Program-made: the position numbers and the translations under genes
From: Agrobacterium larrymoorei
GTDB lineage: Bacteria > Pseudomonadota > Alphaproteobacteria > Rhizobiales > Rhizobiaceae
Direction: 5' to 3'
DNA: 64,000 bases
NCBI RefSeq assembly: GCF_013322225.1
Contig: NZ_JAAMFB010000022.1
Coordinates: forward strand, 124,001-188,000
The notes under the pieces: generated by a model
What the model saw: the letters and a program-made list of their open reading frames with translations, nothing else
Told to the model about the DNA's origin: nothing
The model's database searches: none
Part shown: one piece after another, positions 43,068 to 50,945 of the stretch
Layout of the letters: every line of letters starts with the position of its first letter
Position numbering within the stretch: the first letter of the stretch is position 1

Positions 43068-44528
43068 ATGCTGTCCTCCCAAGCTGACGCGGGCACTGCC
43101 GCGGGTCTCCTCATCGAGGCCCGCGGAGTACGCAAGAGCTTTGGCGCCGTCCACGCTCTGGTCGGTGTCGATTTTACCCTTGCTCCGGGCGAGGTTGTTG
43201 GACTTGTCGGCCATAACGGCGCTGGCAAGTCGACCTTGATGAACGTCCTCTCCGGCGCTATCCAGCGGACCGAGGGTCAGTTCATCTACGACGGCCAGTC
43301 CGTCAACCGCTGGGGGACTGCTGAAGCGCAGTCCAACGGCTTGCGTTGCATTTTTCAGGAGCTTTCGCTCTGCGCCAATCTTTCGGCGGCCGAAAACACA
43401 CGCATCATCCACCGCAGCCTGCGCGGCTTTGGCTGGCGGCGCAGGGCACGGTCACTGATCTCGGCCGCTTTGGATGGTATCTTTCCCGGCCACGGCATCG
43501 ATCCGGACGCCAGGATTGCCGCTCTATCCATCGGCGAGCGGCAGATGGTCGAGATCGCGCGTGCCTTTACCGAGACGGAAACCAGGGTGCGATGTGTCAT
43601 TCTCGACGAACCGACCTCGGCTCTGGGTCACAAGCCTGCAGAACAGCTTCTGGCCTATATCAAAACGGCGTCTGCACGTGGTGTCGCCTGTATCCTGATC
43701 ACCCACCGCCTCAACGAGATTCTCGCCGTCTGCAACCGCGTCGTCGTGATGATGGATGGTGCGATCGTCGGTGATCGGCCGACGGCTGGCCTGACACGCA
43801 GCGATCTAGTCGGGATGATGGGCAATATTGAAGCGTCGCACGAACGGAGCCCAGCGTTGCGGCAGAAGAGCGCTCGAGCCCTCGTCGTTGATCATGCAGG
43901 TATCGATGACGCGGATCTGCCAATCAGGGCGGCGCCAGGCGAAATCATCGGCTTTGCAGGCCTCGACGGACACGGCCAGCGGGAACGGCTGCGGGCGATC
44001 TACGGCGCCACCCGAAGGGTTCCTGTCGCGTTCGTCGCCGGTGACCGTGGCGTTGAGGGCGTCATGCCGCTTTGGTCGATCGCCGACAACCTGACGATCC
44101 GCAGCCTCAATGCGCTGCAGAAGGGCGGTTTCGTATCGCCGTCTGCAGCATATAAACTCGCAGAGACATGGTCGCAGCGCCTCAAAGTCAAGGCGCCATC
44201 AATCGATACGCCTATCCTCTCACTCAGCGGTGGCAATCAGCAGAAGGTTCTTTTCGCCCGTGCGCTTGCTTCGGATGGTGAGGTTATACTGCTCGACGAT
44301 CCGATGCGCGGCGTCGATGTCGGCACCAAGCAGGAAGTCTATCAACTGATTCGCGACGAAGCGGATCGTGGCCGCATCTTCATCTGGTATACGACAGAAT
44401 TCGAGGAGCTGAAGAACTGCGACCGGCTCTACGTCTTCCGCGAAAATCGCGCTGTCGCCGAGGTGTCCGGCGATGAGATCGACCATAACCGGATCCTCGA
44501 AGCATCCTTCGGAGGCGCTCATGGCTGA
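43068..44528 (+). CDS. Ribose-type ABC transporter ATPase (RbsA/MglA-like) with a shortened second domain
   Basis: The start is the ATG at 43068, 11 nt after the binding-protein stop (486 residues). The first domain has Walker A GHNGAGKST, signature LSIGERQMVEIARAF and Walker B CVILDEPTSALG. In the second domain the usual GLVGAGRTE loop is GFAGLDGHGQRE. It then passes from YGATRRVPVAFVAGDR directly to VEGVMPLWSIADNL, so a segment of about 25 residues found in RbsA (the G-x-ldG strand and following loop) is missing. The signature LSGGNQQKVLFARAL and Walker B ILLDDPMRGVDVG are intact. The missing piece should make the second site non-hydrolytic, as is common in this family. Confidence 0.88.
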   Translation: MLSSQADAGTAAGLLIEARGVRKSFGAVHALVGVDFTLAPGEVVGLVGHNGAGKSTLMNVLSGAIQRTEGQFIYDGQSVNRWGTAEAQSNGLRCIFQELSLCANLSAAENTRIIHRSLRGFGWRRRARSLISAALDGIFPGHGIDPDARIAALSIGERQMVEIARAFTETETRVRCVILDEPTSALGHKPAEQLLAYIKTASARGVACILITHRLNEILAVCNRVVVMMDGAIVGDRPTAGLTRSDLVGMMGNIEASHERSPALRQKSARALVVDHAGIDDADLPIRAAPGEIIGFAGLDGHGQRERLRAIYGATRRVPVAFVAGDRGVEGVMPLWSIADNLTIRSLNALQKGGFVSPSAAYKLAETWSQRLKVKAPSIDTPILSLSGGNQQKVLFARALASDGEVILLDDPMRGVDVGTKQEVYQLIRDEADRGRIFIWYTTEFEELKNCDRLYVFRENRAVAEVSGDEIDHNRILEASFGGAHG

Positions 44529-45504
44529 TGCCACCATTTCCCGGCAGAAGAGCGACCCGCATAAGAAGCGTGAACTCGGCAATCGTCTCGCGCCTGCCCT
44601 TGAGGTTGGGCTACCGGCCATCGCGCTTGTCGTCATGCTTGCGTTGATCTTCTGGATCCGCCCCGCAGCGATGAGCTATTTCGGCTTTACGTTGCTGTTC
44701 AAGCTCGCCGTGCCACTGATGTTCGCATCGATGGCACAGATGCTCGTCATCATGCTCGGTGACATAGATCTGTCGATTGGTTCCTTCGTCGGTTTCGTCA
44801 CCTGCGTCACGGCGCTTTATCTCGATAGTGCGCCGGCTGTCGCAATCGCCATCTATATCGGAAGCATCGTCGTTTATGCCGGCGTCGGTCTCATCATCCA
44901 CATCCGCCAGCTGCCGTCGATCATCGTGACGCTCGGCATGTCCTTCATCTGGCTCGGCGTGGCGATCATCATCCTCCCGGCGCCGGGCGGCGCGGCCCCG
45001 GCCTGGCTTTCGGGTTTCATGAGCTGGCGTCCGCCGTTCGTACCGCTGCCGGTGCTGCTTGCCATCCTTGCGGCGCTGATAGGCCACCTGGTTGTCAGCC
45101 GATCTTCCTACGGCGTGATATTGCGAGGCGCAGGCGGCAATCCGCGTTCTATCCAGCGCGCCGGCTGGTCGATCACCGGCATCCGCGCTGCGGTGTACGC
45201 GGCCGTCGGACTACTCGGCATCATTGCTGGCATCACCCTGACTGGCCTGACGACATCGGGCGATCCGAATGTCGCACCGGCTTACACACTTCTCGGTGTC
45301 GGCGCGGTTATTCTCGGCGGTGGTTCCTTCATTGGCGGTATCGTCTCTCCAGTCGGAACGGTGATCGGCGCGCTGACGCTTGCGCTTGCAGGCTCGCTGC
45401 TGAGTTTCCTGCAGGTCCCACCAACCTGGCAAATCGGCGCGCAGGGGGGCATTCTTTTCCTCGTGCTCGCCGGACGCATCCTGCTTTCGGAGCAAAAGTC
45501 ATGA
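44521..45504 (+). CDS. Ribose-type ABC transporter permease, first of two
   Basis: The ATG at 44521 overlaps the ATPase stop by 8 nt (327 residues). The RbsC-type features are the FASMAQMLVIMLGDIDLSIG segment early in the protein, YAGVGLIIHIRQLPSIIVTL, LGMSFIWLGVAIIIL and the late AYTLLGVGAVILGGGSFIGG motif. It should form a heterodimeric channel with the next permease, which starts on an ATGA overlap. Two distinct permease genes in one ribose-type importer are seen in some rhizobial sugar systems. Confidence 0.9.
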   Translation: MADATISRQKSDPHKKRELGNRLAPALEVGLPAIALVVMLALIFWIRPAAMSYFGFTLLFKLAVPLMFASMAQMLVIMLGDIDLSIGSFVGFVTCVTALYLDSAPAVAIAIYIGSIVVYAGVGLIIHIRQLPSIIVTLGMSFIWLGVAIIILPAPGGAAPAWLSGFMSWRPPFVPLPVLLAILAALIGHLVVSRSSYGVILRGAGGNPRSIQRAGWSITGIRAAVYAAVGLLGIIAGITLTGLTTSGDPNVAPAYTLLGVGAVILGGGSFIGGIVSPVGTVIGALTLALAGSLLSFLQVPPTWQIGAQGGILFLVLAGRILLSEQKS

Positions 45505-46436
45505 TTGGTCTTTCTCCCAAGCCATGGACATACGGTTTCATCGTCGCGCTTGCCATGTGGATCGCGACAATCGCCTATTCCGGCTTTGCAAGCGCAGTAC
45601 CGACCCTCTCCTCAGCCATTGCTTTCGCCGCCTTCAGCGTTGTGGTGGGGACGGGTCAGATGATGGTGATCGCGTCCGGCCCCGGTAATATAGACCTGTC
45701 CATGCCGTCCGTGCTGACCCTTGCTGCCTACCTGTCCATGTCGGTCATGAGCGGCAGTAATGACATGGTCCTGCCGGGCTTCATCGTTGCGCTTCTGGTC
45801 GGTGCTCTGGCCGGTGCGGCAAACTTTCTGGCGATCACCTTGCTGCGTCTGCCGCCGATCATCGCGACGTTAGCCTGGAGCTTCGTTTTCCAGTCTCTGG
45901 CTTTCAATCTTGGCGGCGAGGCAACCGTGAAGCCGCCGGCAGCGCTTTCGGGCTTCACACTTTGGTCGGTCGGCGGTTTCAGGGTCATGCCTGTCGCAGT
46001 CATCCTCTTGACGGTTGTCGCCGCGATCGTTCTTGCCCGCAGCGTCTGGGGCCGCCAGTTGCTCGCGGTCGGCCAGAGCGAGCGGGCCGCACGCCTTGCC
46101 GGTGTCCCGGTCATGCGGGTCCGGCTGATCGCCTATGTCTTCTGCGGCGTCGCGGCAGCACTGACCGGCTTTCTGCTTGCCGGATTCTCAGGTGGTGCGG
46201 CGCTCAACATGGGCGACAACTACTTGCTGGAGGCCATCGCGGTCGTGGTTCTTGGCGGTACCAGTGTTGCCGGCGGGCAGGCCAATGCGATTGGCATCTG
46301 GGGCGCGGCACTGTTCTTCAATCTCATGGCGACCATGCTGAACACATTCCAGATGCAGGCCGGCGTGCGCTTCGTGCTGACCGGCGCGCTGATCGTCCTG
46401 ATCGTCGCGCTGGTGCCGAAACCGAAGGCAGCCTGA
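45501..46436 (+). CDS. Ribose-type ABC transporter permease, second of two
   Basis: The 311 residues overlap the first permease by ATGA. The RbsC-type motifs are TGQMMVIASGPGNIDLSMPS, FLAITLLRLPPIIATLAWSF, GVPVMRVRLIAYVFCGVAAA and LLEAIAVVVLGGTSVAGGQA. It is only distantly similar to its partner, which favours a heterodimer over a recent duplication. The stop lies 1 nt before the start of the cyclase-family gene. Confidence 0.9.
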   Translation: MIGLSPKPWTYGFIVALAMWIATIAYSGFASAVPTLSSAIAFAAFSVVVGTGQMMVIASGPGNIDLSMPSVLTLAAYLSMSVMSGSNDMVLPGFIVALLVGALAGAANFLAITLLRLPPIIATLAWSFVFQSLAFNLGGEATVKPPAALSGFTLWSVGGFRVMPVAVILLTVVAAIVLARSVWGRQLLAVGQSERAARLAGVPVMRVRLIAYVFCGVAAALTGFLLAGFSGGAALNMGDNYLLEAIAVVVLGGTSVAGGQANAIGIWGAALFFNLMATMLNTFQMQAGVRFVLTGALIVLIVALVPKPKAA

Positions 46437-46437
46437 G

Positions 46438-47175
46438 ATGGATATCGCCTCTCTAACGAAAACCTTCAGCAACGACATGACTCTTGTGGACCTCACCCAC
46501 GCGCTGACGCCGCAGGTGCCAGTATGGCCGACGCATCCGTTCTTCTGTAAGGAAGTGATCGAAAGTTATGATCGCGGAGATTTTGCCTGCAATCACTCGC
46601 TCAGCATGAGCGAACATACAGGAACGCATTTTGATGCGCCGCTTCATTTTATCAAGGGTGCCGCAGGGATCGATGCCATTCGCCTGCAGACCTTCTTCGG
46701 CCGAATGGCCAAGATCGACGCCCGCGATTGCGCTCCGCGCGAAGCGGTCAATGTCAACAGGATCAAGCGCTTTGAAGCGGAACATGGCGAAATCCGCGCC
46801 GGAGACGCCGTCTTCTTCCATTTCGGCTGGGATCGCTTCTGGCATGACCCAGCAGACCATCAGCATTTCCTCAGCGACTGGCCTGGCCTGTCAGTCGAGG
46901 CCACTGAATACTTGCTGAACCGCGGCATCCGCATCGCCGGTTCGGATTGCCTGTCCCTCGACTGCTTCGGCAGCACAAATTTTCCGGCCCATAACCTTTT
47001 GCTCGACGCGAACGTCCTGATCGGCGAAAACTTCGCCAATCTCGGCGATGTACCGGCGTTTTCGTTTCTGATCACCTTGCCGCTGCCGATTGCTGGCGGA
47101 TCAGGCTCTCCCCTTCGCGCCGTGGCGGCGTTTGTCGCAGATGGCCAGTCGCACATCGTAACGGCCAAGGCCTGA
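46438..47175 (+). CDS. Cyclase-family metal-dependent hydrolase (kynurenine formamidase-like)
   Basis: The 245 residues carry the family signature SEHTGTHFDAPLHF, whose His, Asp and His residues bind the metal, after DLTHALTPQVPVWP. The IAGSDCLSLDCFGSTNFPAH region holds the second half of the site. Members hydrolyse N-formylkynurenine, lactams, cyclic amides or isatin-type rings. The gene follows the second permease by 1 nt, so it very probably acts on the compound imported by the ribose-type system. There are no other tryptophan-pathway genes here, so the formamidase name would be misleading. Confidence 0.87.
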   Translation: MDIASLTKTFSNDMTLVDLTHALTPQVPVWPTHPFFCKEVIESYDRGDFACNHSLSMSEHTGTHFDAPLHFIKGAAGIDAIRLQTFFGRMAKIDARDCAPREAVNVNRIKRFEAEHGEIRAGDAVFFHFGWDRFWHDPADHQHFLSDWPGLSVEATEYLLNRGIRIAGSDCLSLDCFGSTNFPAHNLLLDANVLIGENFANLGDVPAFSFLITLPLPIAGGSGSPLRAVAAFVADGQSHIVTAKA

Positions 47176-47599
47176 GCCTGGTCCTCTTCGCGCCCACCCG
47201 GACAGCGACCTGCTGGCCATGGTCAATCGGCTTCCACGACGCTTTCATTTCGCTCATCTGTACACGTCCGCCGCGAGACCGACGGTTCCCTCCTTCTTCG
47301 AGGACCAGCATATCGACAGCACTACCGACATGATCGCCGTAACGGCCGCCGTGGTCATCTGGGAACTGATCCTCGTCAGTTGGTGCCTCAGCCGCGCTTC
47401 GAAGTTTTGGGCCGGTTCGGAAGCGACGCATCAGGCCAGCTGCGACAGGATCTGGCAAGAATTCGACAAAAACGGGCTAAAATAGACTTTTAGCGCTTTC
47501 CAAATGACTCCCGACAACCTGTTGCAGGGCGCGGCCAAATTGCTGGCACGTCCGTTCGGCGGAACCCAACGTCATTAACCCTTATCGGGAGGAAACGTC
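47176..47599. other. 424-bp region, no firm gene
   Basis: An 88-codon frame (47219-47485) has one hydrophobic stretch (MIAVTAAVVIWELILVSWCL) between polar ends and could encode a small membrane protein, but it lacks a convincing ribosome-binding site and I do not recognise it. The last 15 bases are the GGGAGGA site of the next reading frame. No terminator or repeat is evident. Confidence 0.35.
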
Positions 47600-48022
47600 G
47601 TGAAAGCATCAATCTGCAAGGGGCCGGGCCTCGGCTTCACCGTCATGGACATCGAGATAGATCAGCCACAAGCTCGCGAGGTTCTGGTTGAGGTCAAGGC
47701 GTCGGGGCTTTGCCATACGGACCTCACCGTGTCGGAGGCGGATTTTGGATTGCCTTTCCCGGCAATCCTTGGTCACGAAGTGGCGGGTGTCGTCCTTCAG
47801 GTCGGCTCCCAGGTGACGGATATCGCCGTTGGCGACCATGTCGTGGCCTGCCTGATCCAGTTCCGCGGCCGGTGCGTCGCCTGCCTTGGCGGGCGGACGT
47901 TCGAATGCACCGATCCAGGCGCCACGTTGCGCGCGCCTGACGCATCGCCCCGGTTGTCCGGGCCAGATGGCCCCATTTTATGTTTTGATTTGCTCAGGAA
48001 ATTTTACTGTATGAACCGATAG
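47600..48022 (+). pseudogene. 5' fragment of a zinc-containing alcohol dehydrogenase gene
   Basis: A GTG at 47600, after a strong CGGGAGGA site, opens a frame that begins as an MDR zinc alcohol dehydrogenase: SGLCHTDLTVSEADFGLPFP with the catalytic-zinc Cys, ILGHEVAGVVLQVGSQV and the first structural-zinc cysteines CVACLGG then FEC. At about residue 120 (DASPRLSGPDG, near 47965) the similarity ends, and the frame runs 16 unrelated residues to a stop. A full protein would have about 370 residues, so the coenzyme domain is missing. It was probably the last gene of the upstream importer operon, cut by a deletion that joined it to the orphan binding protein. Confidence 0.75.
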
Positions 48023-48030
48023 GAAATGCC

Positions 48031-49077
48031 ATGTCTGTCAGCCGGGTTGTCTTTGCCTCTGCATTGTTGTCTCTGCTTTCACCGCTTGCAGCTGTTCAGG
48101 CACAAGGGTTGTCCGGTGCGCCTGCACCTTTCGATAAGGGCGATGTGAAAATCGCTTTGGTGGGCTATATTTCAGCCGGGGATTTCTTTCAGGCCTATCA
48201 GGCAGGTGCAGTTGCACAGGCAAAAGCTCTAGGCATCGATCTGCGGGTCTTTCAGGGGCGACAGGATGCCGCACAGCAGCGTGAGCAAATCCTGCAGGCC
48301 ATCAATCTCGGCGTTCATGCCATTATCGTTGATCACGGGCAGCCGGAATCACTGAACGATGTGGTGCAGCAGGCGCTGGACAAGGGTATCAAGGTCGTGG
48401 CCTTCGATGTTAACCTGAACAATCCGAAAATCCCGCAGATCGAGCAGTCCGACCATCGGCTGGCGGAACTGGCGCTTGAGCAAGCCTTGAAGGACAATGG
48501 CCCAAGCTTTAATGCCGGTTATGCCTATGTCGCCGGCTTTGCGCCGCTCGATCGCCGCAACGAAATCTGGGAGAAGGTCAAGGGAGAGAACAAAGGCATT
48601 GTCGAGAAGGCTCGCTTCGGAACCGTCAGCGACACAACTGCGACGGCAACCGCCGATCAGGCGAAGGCGATCTTCCGAGCCAATCCGGATATCTCGGTGG
48701 TGTTTGCCCCCTATGATGAATTTGCGCGTGGCGTGAAACTCGCAGCAGCGGACCTTGGCATATCCGACAAGGTCAAGATTTATTCGGCGGATATTTCCAC
48801 AGCCGACATTCAAGAAATCGTAGAGCCTGGCAGTCCATGGGTCGCGACAGCCGCGACCAATCCAGCCGTCGTGGGAGCGGTCTCGGTTCGCGCTGTGGCT
48901 CTTCAGATCGCGGGGCAGCAAGTGCCAGCCAAGGTAGTTGTGGACCCGGTTCTCGTGACGCAAAAACAATTGCGCGATGCCGAAGTCAATACGATTGAGG
49001 ATTTGGCCAAGAAGGTCCCCGCTTTCTCTACAAGCGGGGTTGCGACGGCGAGCTGGATCCCGGCGGCAGCGTTTTAG
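48031..49077 (+). CDS. Orphan ribose/autoinducer-type periplasmic binding protein
   Basis: The 348 residues begin with a signal peptide (SRVVFASALLSLLSPLAAVQ, cleavage near VQAQG). The type 1 binding fold is seen in KIALVGYISAGDFFQAYQAG, REQILQAINLGVHAIIVDHG, LDKGIKVVAFDVNLNNPKI and FRANPDISVVFAPYDEFARG. No ATPase or permease is adjacent: the gene starts 9 nt after a truncated dehydrogenase frame and faces a convergent SDR. It may work with the importer at 54553-58174 or 43068-46436, or be a remnant of a third system. Confidence 0.85.
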   Translation: MSVSRVVFASALLSLLSPLAAVQAQGLSGAPAPFDKGDVKIALVGYISAGDFFQAYQAGAVAQAKALGIDLRVFQGRQDAAQQREQILQAINLGVHAIIVDHGQPESLNDVVQQALDKGIKVVAFDVNLNNPKIPQIEQSDHRLAELALEQALKDNGPSFNAGYAYVAGFAPLDRRNEIWEKVKGENKGIVEKARFGTVSDTTATATADQAKAIFRANPDISVVFAPYDEFARGVKLAAADLGISDKVKIYSADISTADIQEIVEPGSPWVATAATNPAVVGAVSVRAVALQIAGQQVPAKVVVDPVLVTQKQLRDAEVNTIEDLAKKVPAFSTSGVATASWIPAAAF

Positions 49078-49097
49078 CCACGTCAGCCATGGTATCG

Positions 49098-49125
49098 GCA
49101 GATCGCACGTATCCGTGCGATCTGC
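49098..49125. terminator. Strong hairpin between convergent genes
   Basis: GCAGATCGCACG (49098-49109) and CGTGCGATCTGC (49114-49125) form a perfect 12-bp stem with a TATC tetraloop. It sits between the convergent stops of the orphan binding protein (49077) and the SDR (49150) and should end transcription from both sides. Confidence 0.7.
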
Positions 49126-49149
49126 GCTGCATGACCAAATTTACATCCG

Positions 49150-49935
49150 TCATGACATGATCAGGCCGCCATCGACGTTGATGGTCTGGCCGGTGATGTA
49201 TGCTGCGTCTTCAGACGCGAGGAAGGCGACGAGGGCGGCGACTTCCGCAGGGGTGCCCGCGCGGCGCATGGGAATGTTGCGCACCCACTCGGCCATCAGT
49301 TCGCCGGGTTTATAATCACCCAGCATCTTTCCCCAGACGCGGTCGTTGTAATCCCACATTTCTGTATGGATGATGCCGGGGCAGATGGCGTTAACGGTGA
49401 TGCCTTCCGGTGCGAGTTCCTTGGCAAGGCTCTGGGTCAGGCCGATGACGCCGAATTTCGAGGCGGCATAGTGTGGCGTGTAGACGAAGCCCTGACGTGC
49501 CTGGCCGGAAGCGGTGTTGATGAGACGGCCCTTAGTTCCGCTCTGGCGGAAACGGCGAATGGCCTCTTGGCAGCAAAGGAAAGCGCCCTTGGTGTTGACC
49601 TCCATGTTGAGGTCCCACTGGTCTTCGCTCAACTCCTCGACCTTGGAGATGGTGATAACGCCTGCATTCTGGACGGAGATGGAGAGCGCTCCGATTGCAG
49701 CTTCCGTGGCGTCATAAGCCTCCCGCACCGCTGCTGCATCACGCACATCAAGCTTTACGCCGAAAGTTTGAGCGCCGGTTTCCTCGGCAAGCTTGGCCGC
49801 GATATCCGCTGTGTCCTTCTCGACGGCCGCGATTGCGACACTTGCACCTTCTTCGGCAAAGCGGCGGGCAATGCCGTAACCGATGCCCTTATTGCCGCCG
49901 CTGACGAATACGGACTGACCTTCGAAACGTTTCAT
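49150..49935 (-). CDS. Short-chain dehydrogenase/reductase, polyol/sugar type
   Basis: The 261 residues are a classical SDR: VSGGNKGIGYGIARRF for cofactor, SVQNAGV in place of the common NNAG, INTASGQ with the active-site Ser, YAASKFGVIGL with Tyr and Lys, and GQTINVDGGLIMS at the end. A GAGGAGGAGAC site precedes the ATG. It is the last gene of the minus-strand half of the split-transketolase regulon and probably oxidises a polyol or reduces a ketose. Its NNAG variant and the tandem pairing with a second SDR at 58189 suggest two different redox steps. Confidence 0.88.
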   Translation of the reverse strand: MKRFEGQSVFVSGGNKGIGYGIARRFAEEGASVAIAAVEKDTADIAAKLAEETGAQTFGVKLDVRDAAAVREAYDATEAAIGALSISVQNAGVITISKVEELSEDQWDLNMEVNTKGAFLCCQEAIRRFRQSGTKGRLINTASGQARQGFVYTPHYAASKFGVIGLTQSLAKELAPEGITVNAICPGIIHTEMWDYNDRVWGKMLGDYKPGELMAEWVRNIPMRRAGTPAEVAALVAFLASEDAAYITGQTINVDGGLIMS

Positions 49936-49964
49936 GTCTCCTCCTCGGGGAATTCTGGAATCTT

Positions 49965-50918
49965 CTATGAGCCGACCAGACGTTCGGCGGTGAATTTATC
50001 GGTGACGAGAACGTCGATCACTCCGGTTCTCAGAGCCCCCGCGATTGCCTCCGTCTTTTTCGCCCCACCCGCCAACGCGATCACGCGGTCAACATTGGAG
50101 AGGTTTTCAAGCGGCAGGCCGATGACCCGGTCATCAAGCGGGGTTTTGACTGGTCGCCCTTCCTTGTCGAAGAAGCGCAGCGAAATGTCTCCAACCGCGC
50201 CTGCATGCGCAAGATCGGTGAGCTCCTTGGCGGAAAAGATGTTGCCGGATCGTGCGAGAAGTTCAGACGGCTCGACAGCGCCGATGCCGACGATTGCCAG
50301 TGTGATGGACCCGAAGAGATCGATGGTTTCGCGGATGTAGGGGTCGGCCAGCATCAGCAGTTTGGCCTCGCGCGAGGTGGAGACGCCGGGAACGGGGAGC
50401 AACTTGGGGTCTGCTTCCGTAAGGCGCGCCAAACGCGTTGTGATCTGTGTGGCATGAGTTTGTACTGAAGGATCGCCCATGCCGCCAAGCGTTTGAACGA
50501 TGTATTTCGCTTTCGCGCCTTTTAGCGGATGGATGTTTTCAACCATCTTGAAGATGGTCTGGCTCCAGCTGGATACGCCGATGATTTCGTTCTGCGACAG
50601 CGTGACTTCGAGAAAATGGGCCGCAGCCTCGCCAATGCGGGCCATGATCGCGCCATCGCGATCCTCGCTGCAATCTACCACGATGGCTTCGGGAAGATCG
50701 AAGCGCTCTCGTAGCTGGGTTTCCAGATCGTTGAAGGTCCCGACGGGAGGAATGATGCTGGTTCGAACGATGCCTTCCGCTTCCGCACGCTTCAACATGC
50801 GCGACACGGTTGCCTGCGACAGATGCAGGTGTTCGGCAATTTCGGCCTGCCGCTTGTGCTCGCTGTAGTACATCTGCGCAACACGCGATATAAGACGAAG
50901 TTCGTTGATCCTACCCAT
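49965..50918 (-). CDS. SorC/DeoR-type sugar-binding transcriptional regulator
   Basis: The 317 residues have an N-terminal helix-turn-helix (LRLISRVAQMYYSEHKRQAE, IAEHLHLSQATVSRMLKRAE) and a SorC-type sugar-phosphate-binding domain (GVSSWSQTIFKMVENIHPLK, VQTLGGMGDPSVQTHATQIT, FFDKEGRPVKTPLDDRVIGL). Such regulators (SorC, EryD, DeoR-like) usually respond to the phosphorylated sugar of their pathway. The gene follows the FGGY kinase by 18 nt. Three similar sites with the core TGAATATTTATTC or a close form, at 50928, 54341 and 54495, are good candidates for its operators. Confidence 0.88.
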   Translation of the reverse strand: MGRINELRLISRVAQMYYSEHKRQAEIAEHLHLSQATVSRMLKRAEAEGIVRTSIIPPVGTFNDLETQLRERFDLPEAIVVDCSEDRDGAIMARIGEAAAHFLEVTLSQNEIIGVSSWSQTIFKMVENIHPLKGAKAKYIVQTLGGMGDPSVQTHATQITTRLARLTEADPKLLPVPGVSTSREAKLLMLADPYIRETIDLFGSITLAIVGIGAVEPSELLARSGNIFSAKELTDLAHAGAVGDISLRFFDKEGRPVKTPLDDRVIGLPLENLSNVDRVIALAGGAKKTEAIAGALRTGVIDVLVTDKFTAERLVGS

Positions 50919-50927
50919 AAGCCCTCC

Positions 50928-50945
50928 AGTGAATTTTTATTCACT
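50928..50945. promoter_or_regulatory. Operator-like palindrome overlapping the kinase stop codon
   Basis: AGTGAAT-TTTT-ATTCACT is a perfect palindrome with 7-bp arms. It includes the kinase TAA (50937-50939) and lies 10 nt upstream of the SorC-type regulator start. It resembles the sites at 54341 and 54495, so it may let the regulator limit its own expression; a small transcript hairpin is the alternative. Confidence 0.55.

Noticed and set aside
41948-43228. 426-codon minus-strand frame opposite the ribose-type binding protein
   Set aside because: The plus-strand gene has a signal peptide, a good ribosome-binding site and the binding-protein fold; the antisense frame has none of these.
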